NCBI GenBank assembly: GCA_018715165.1
Contig: DVMC01000177.1
Span: 1-13,139 of the forward strand
Direction of reading: 5' to 3'
DNA: 13,139 bases
Origin: Limiplasma pullistercoris
GTDB lineage: Bacteria; Bacillota; Clostridia; Christensenellales; Aristaeellaceae
Shown: positions 13,050 through 13,139 of the stretch, piece by piece
Position numbering within the stretch: the first letter of the stretch is position 1
Layout of the letters: each line of letters opens with the position of its first letter
Notes under the pieces: model-generated
What the model was told of the DNA's origin: nothing
What the model saw: the letters and a program-made list of their open reading frames with translations, nothing else
The model's database searches: none
Position numbers and translations under genes: made by a program

Positions 13050-13139
<90 letters not shown>

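Overview
The window looks like chromosomal DNA of an anaerobic, fairly GC-rich member of the Clostridia (Bacillota). The signs are strong AGGAGG-type ribosome binding sites, TTG starts, extended -10 promoters, an RpiR-family regulator, ABC sugar importers without their own ATPase, a candidate raiA-type structured RNA and a ferredoxin-fused electron-bifurcating/confurcating ETF next to a GlcD/LctD-like flavoprotein. A gut Christensenellales-like or Oscillospirales-like bacterium would fit, but the genus is inference. No mobile element, CRISPR array or tRNA was seen.

Layout: (1) 1-1160 is the end of a plus-strand operon: the C-terminus of a sugar ABC permease, an N-acetylneuraminate lyase-type aldolase, and a clear intrinsic terminator. 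(2) 1161-1654 has no protein gene. It holds a heavily structured stretch (about 1217-1416) that I take to be a raiA-type noncoding RNA, then a strong promoter for the next gene. (3) 1655-2527 encodes an RpiR-family (HTH plus SIS) regulator with a TTG start, followed by a terminator. (4) A second strong promoter, overlapped by a 6-bp-arm inverted repeat, drives what looks like one long operon (2757-12807): DHDPS/NAL-family aldolase, sugar-binding protein, two MalF/MalG-type permeases, GldA-like metal-dependent dehydrogenase, EtfB, EtfA with two 4Fe-4S clusters, GlcD/LctD-like FAD dehydrogenase, and a Gfo/Idh/MocA dehydrogenase. Several junctions overlap by ATGA or are only a few bases wide; hairpins flank the binding-protein gene. 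(5) At the right edge a minus-strand 5S rRNA gene with its own terminator faces the operon head-on; the 5S gene is cut by the window end.

Reading of the main operon: an imported sugar or sugar-acid compound would be oxidised or reduced by Gfo/Idh and GldA-like enzymes, cleaved by the aldolase (this family usually releases pyruvate), and a 2-hydroxy acid would be oxidised by the EtfB-EtfA-GlcD complex. That complex matches the layout of the electron-confurcating lactate dehydrogenase LctBCD of acetogens. Its placement inside an ABC-importer/aldolase operon under an RpiR regulator, without lactate permease or racemase, is the most interesting feature here. The substrate cannot be read from the sequence.
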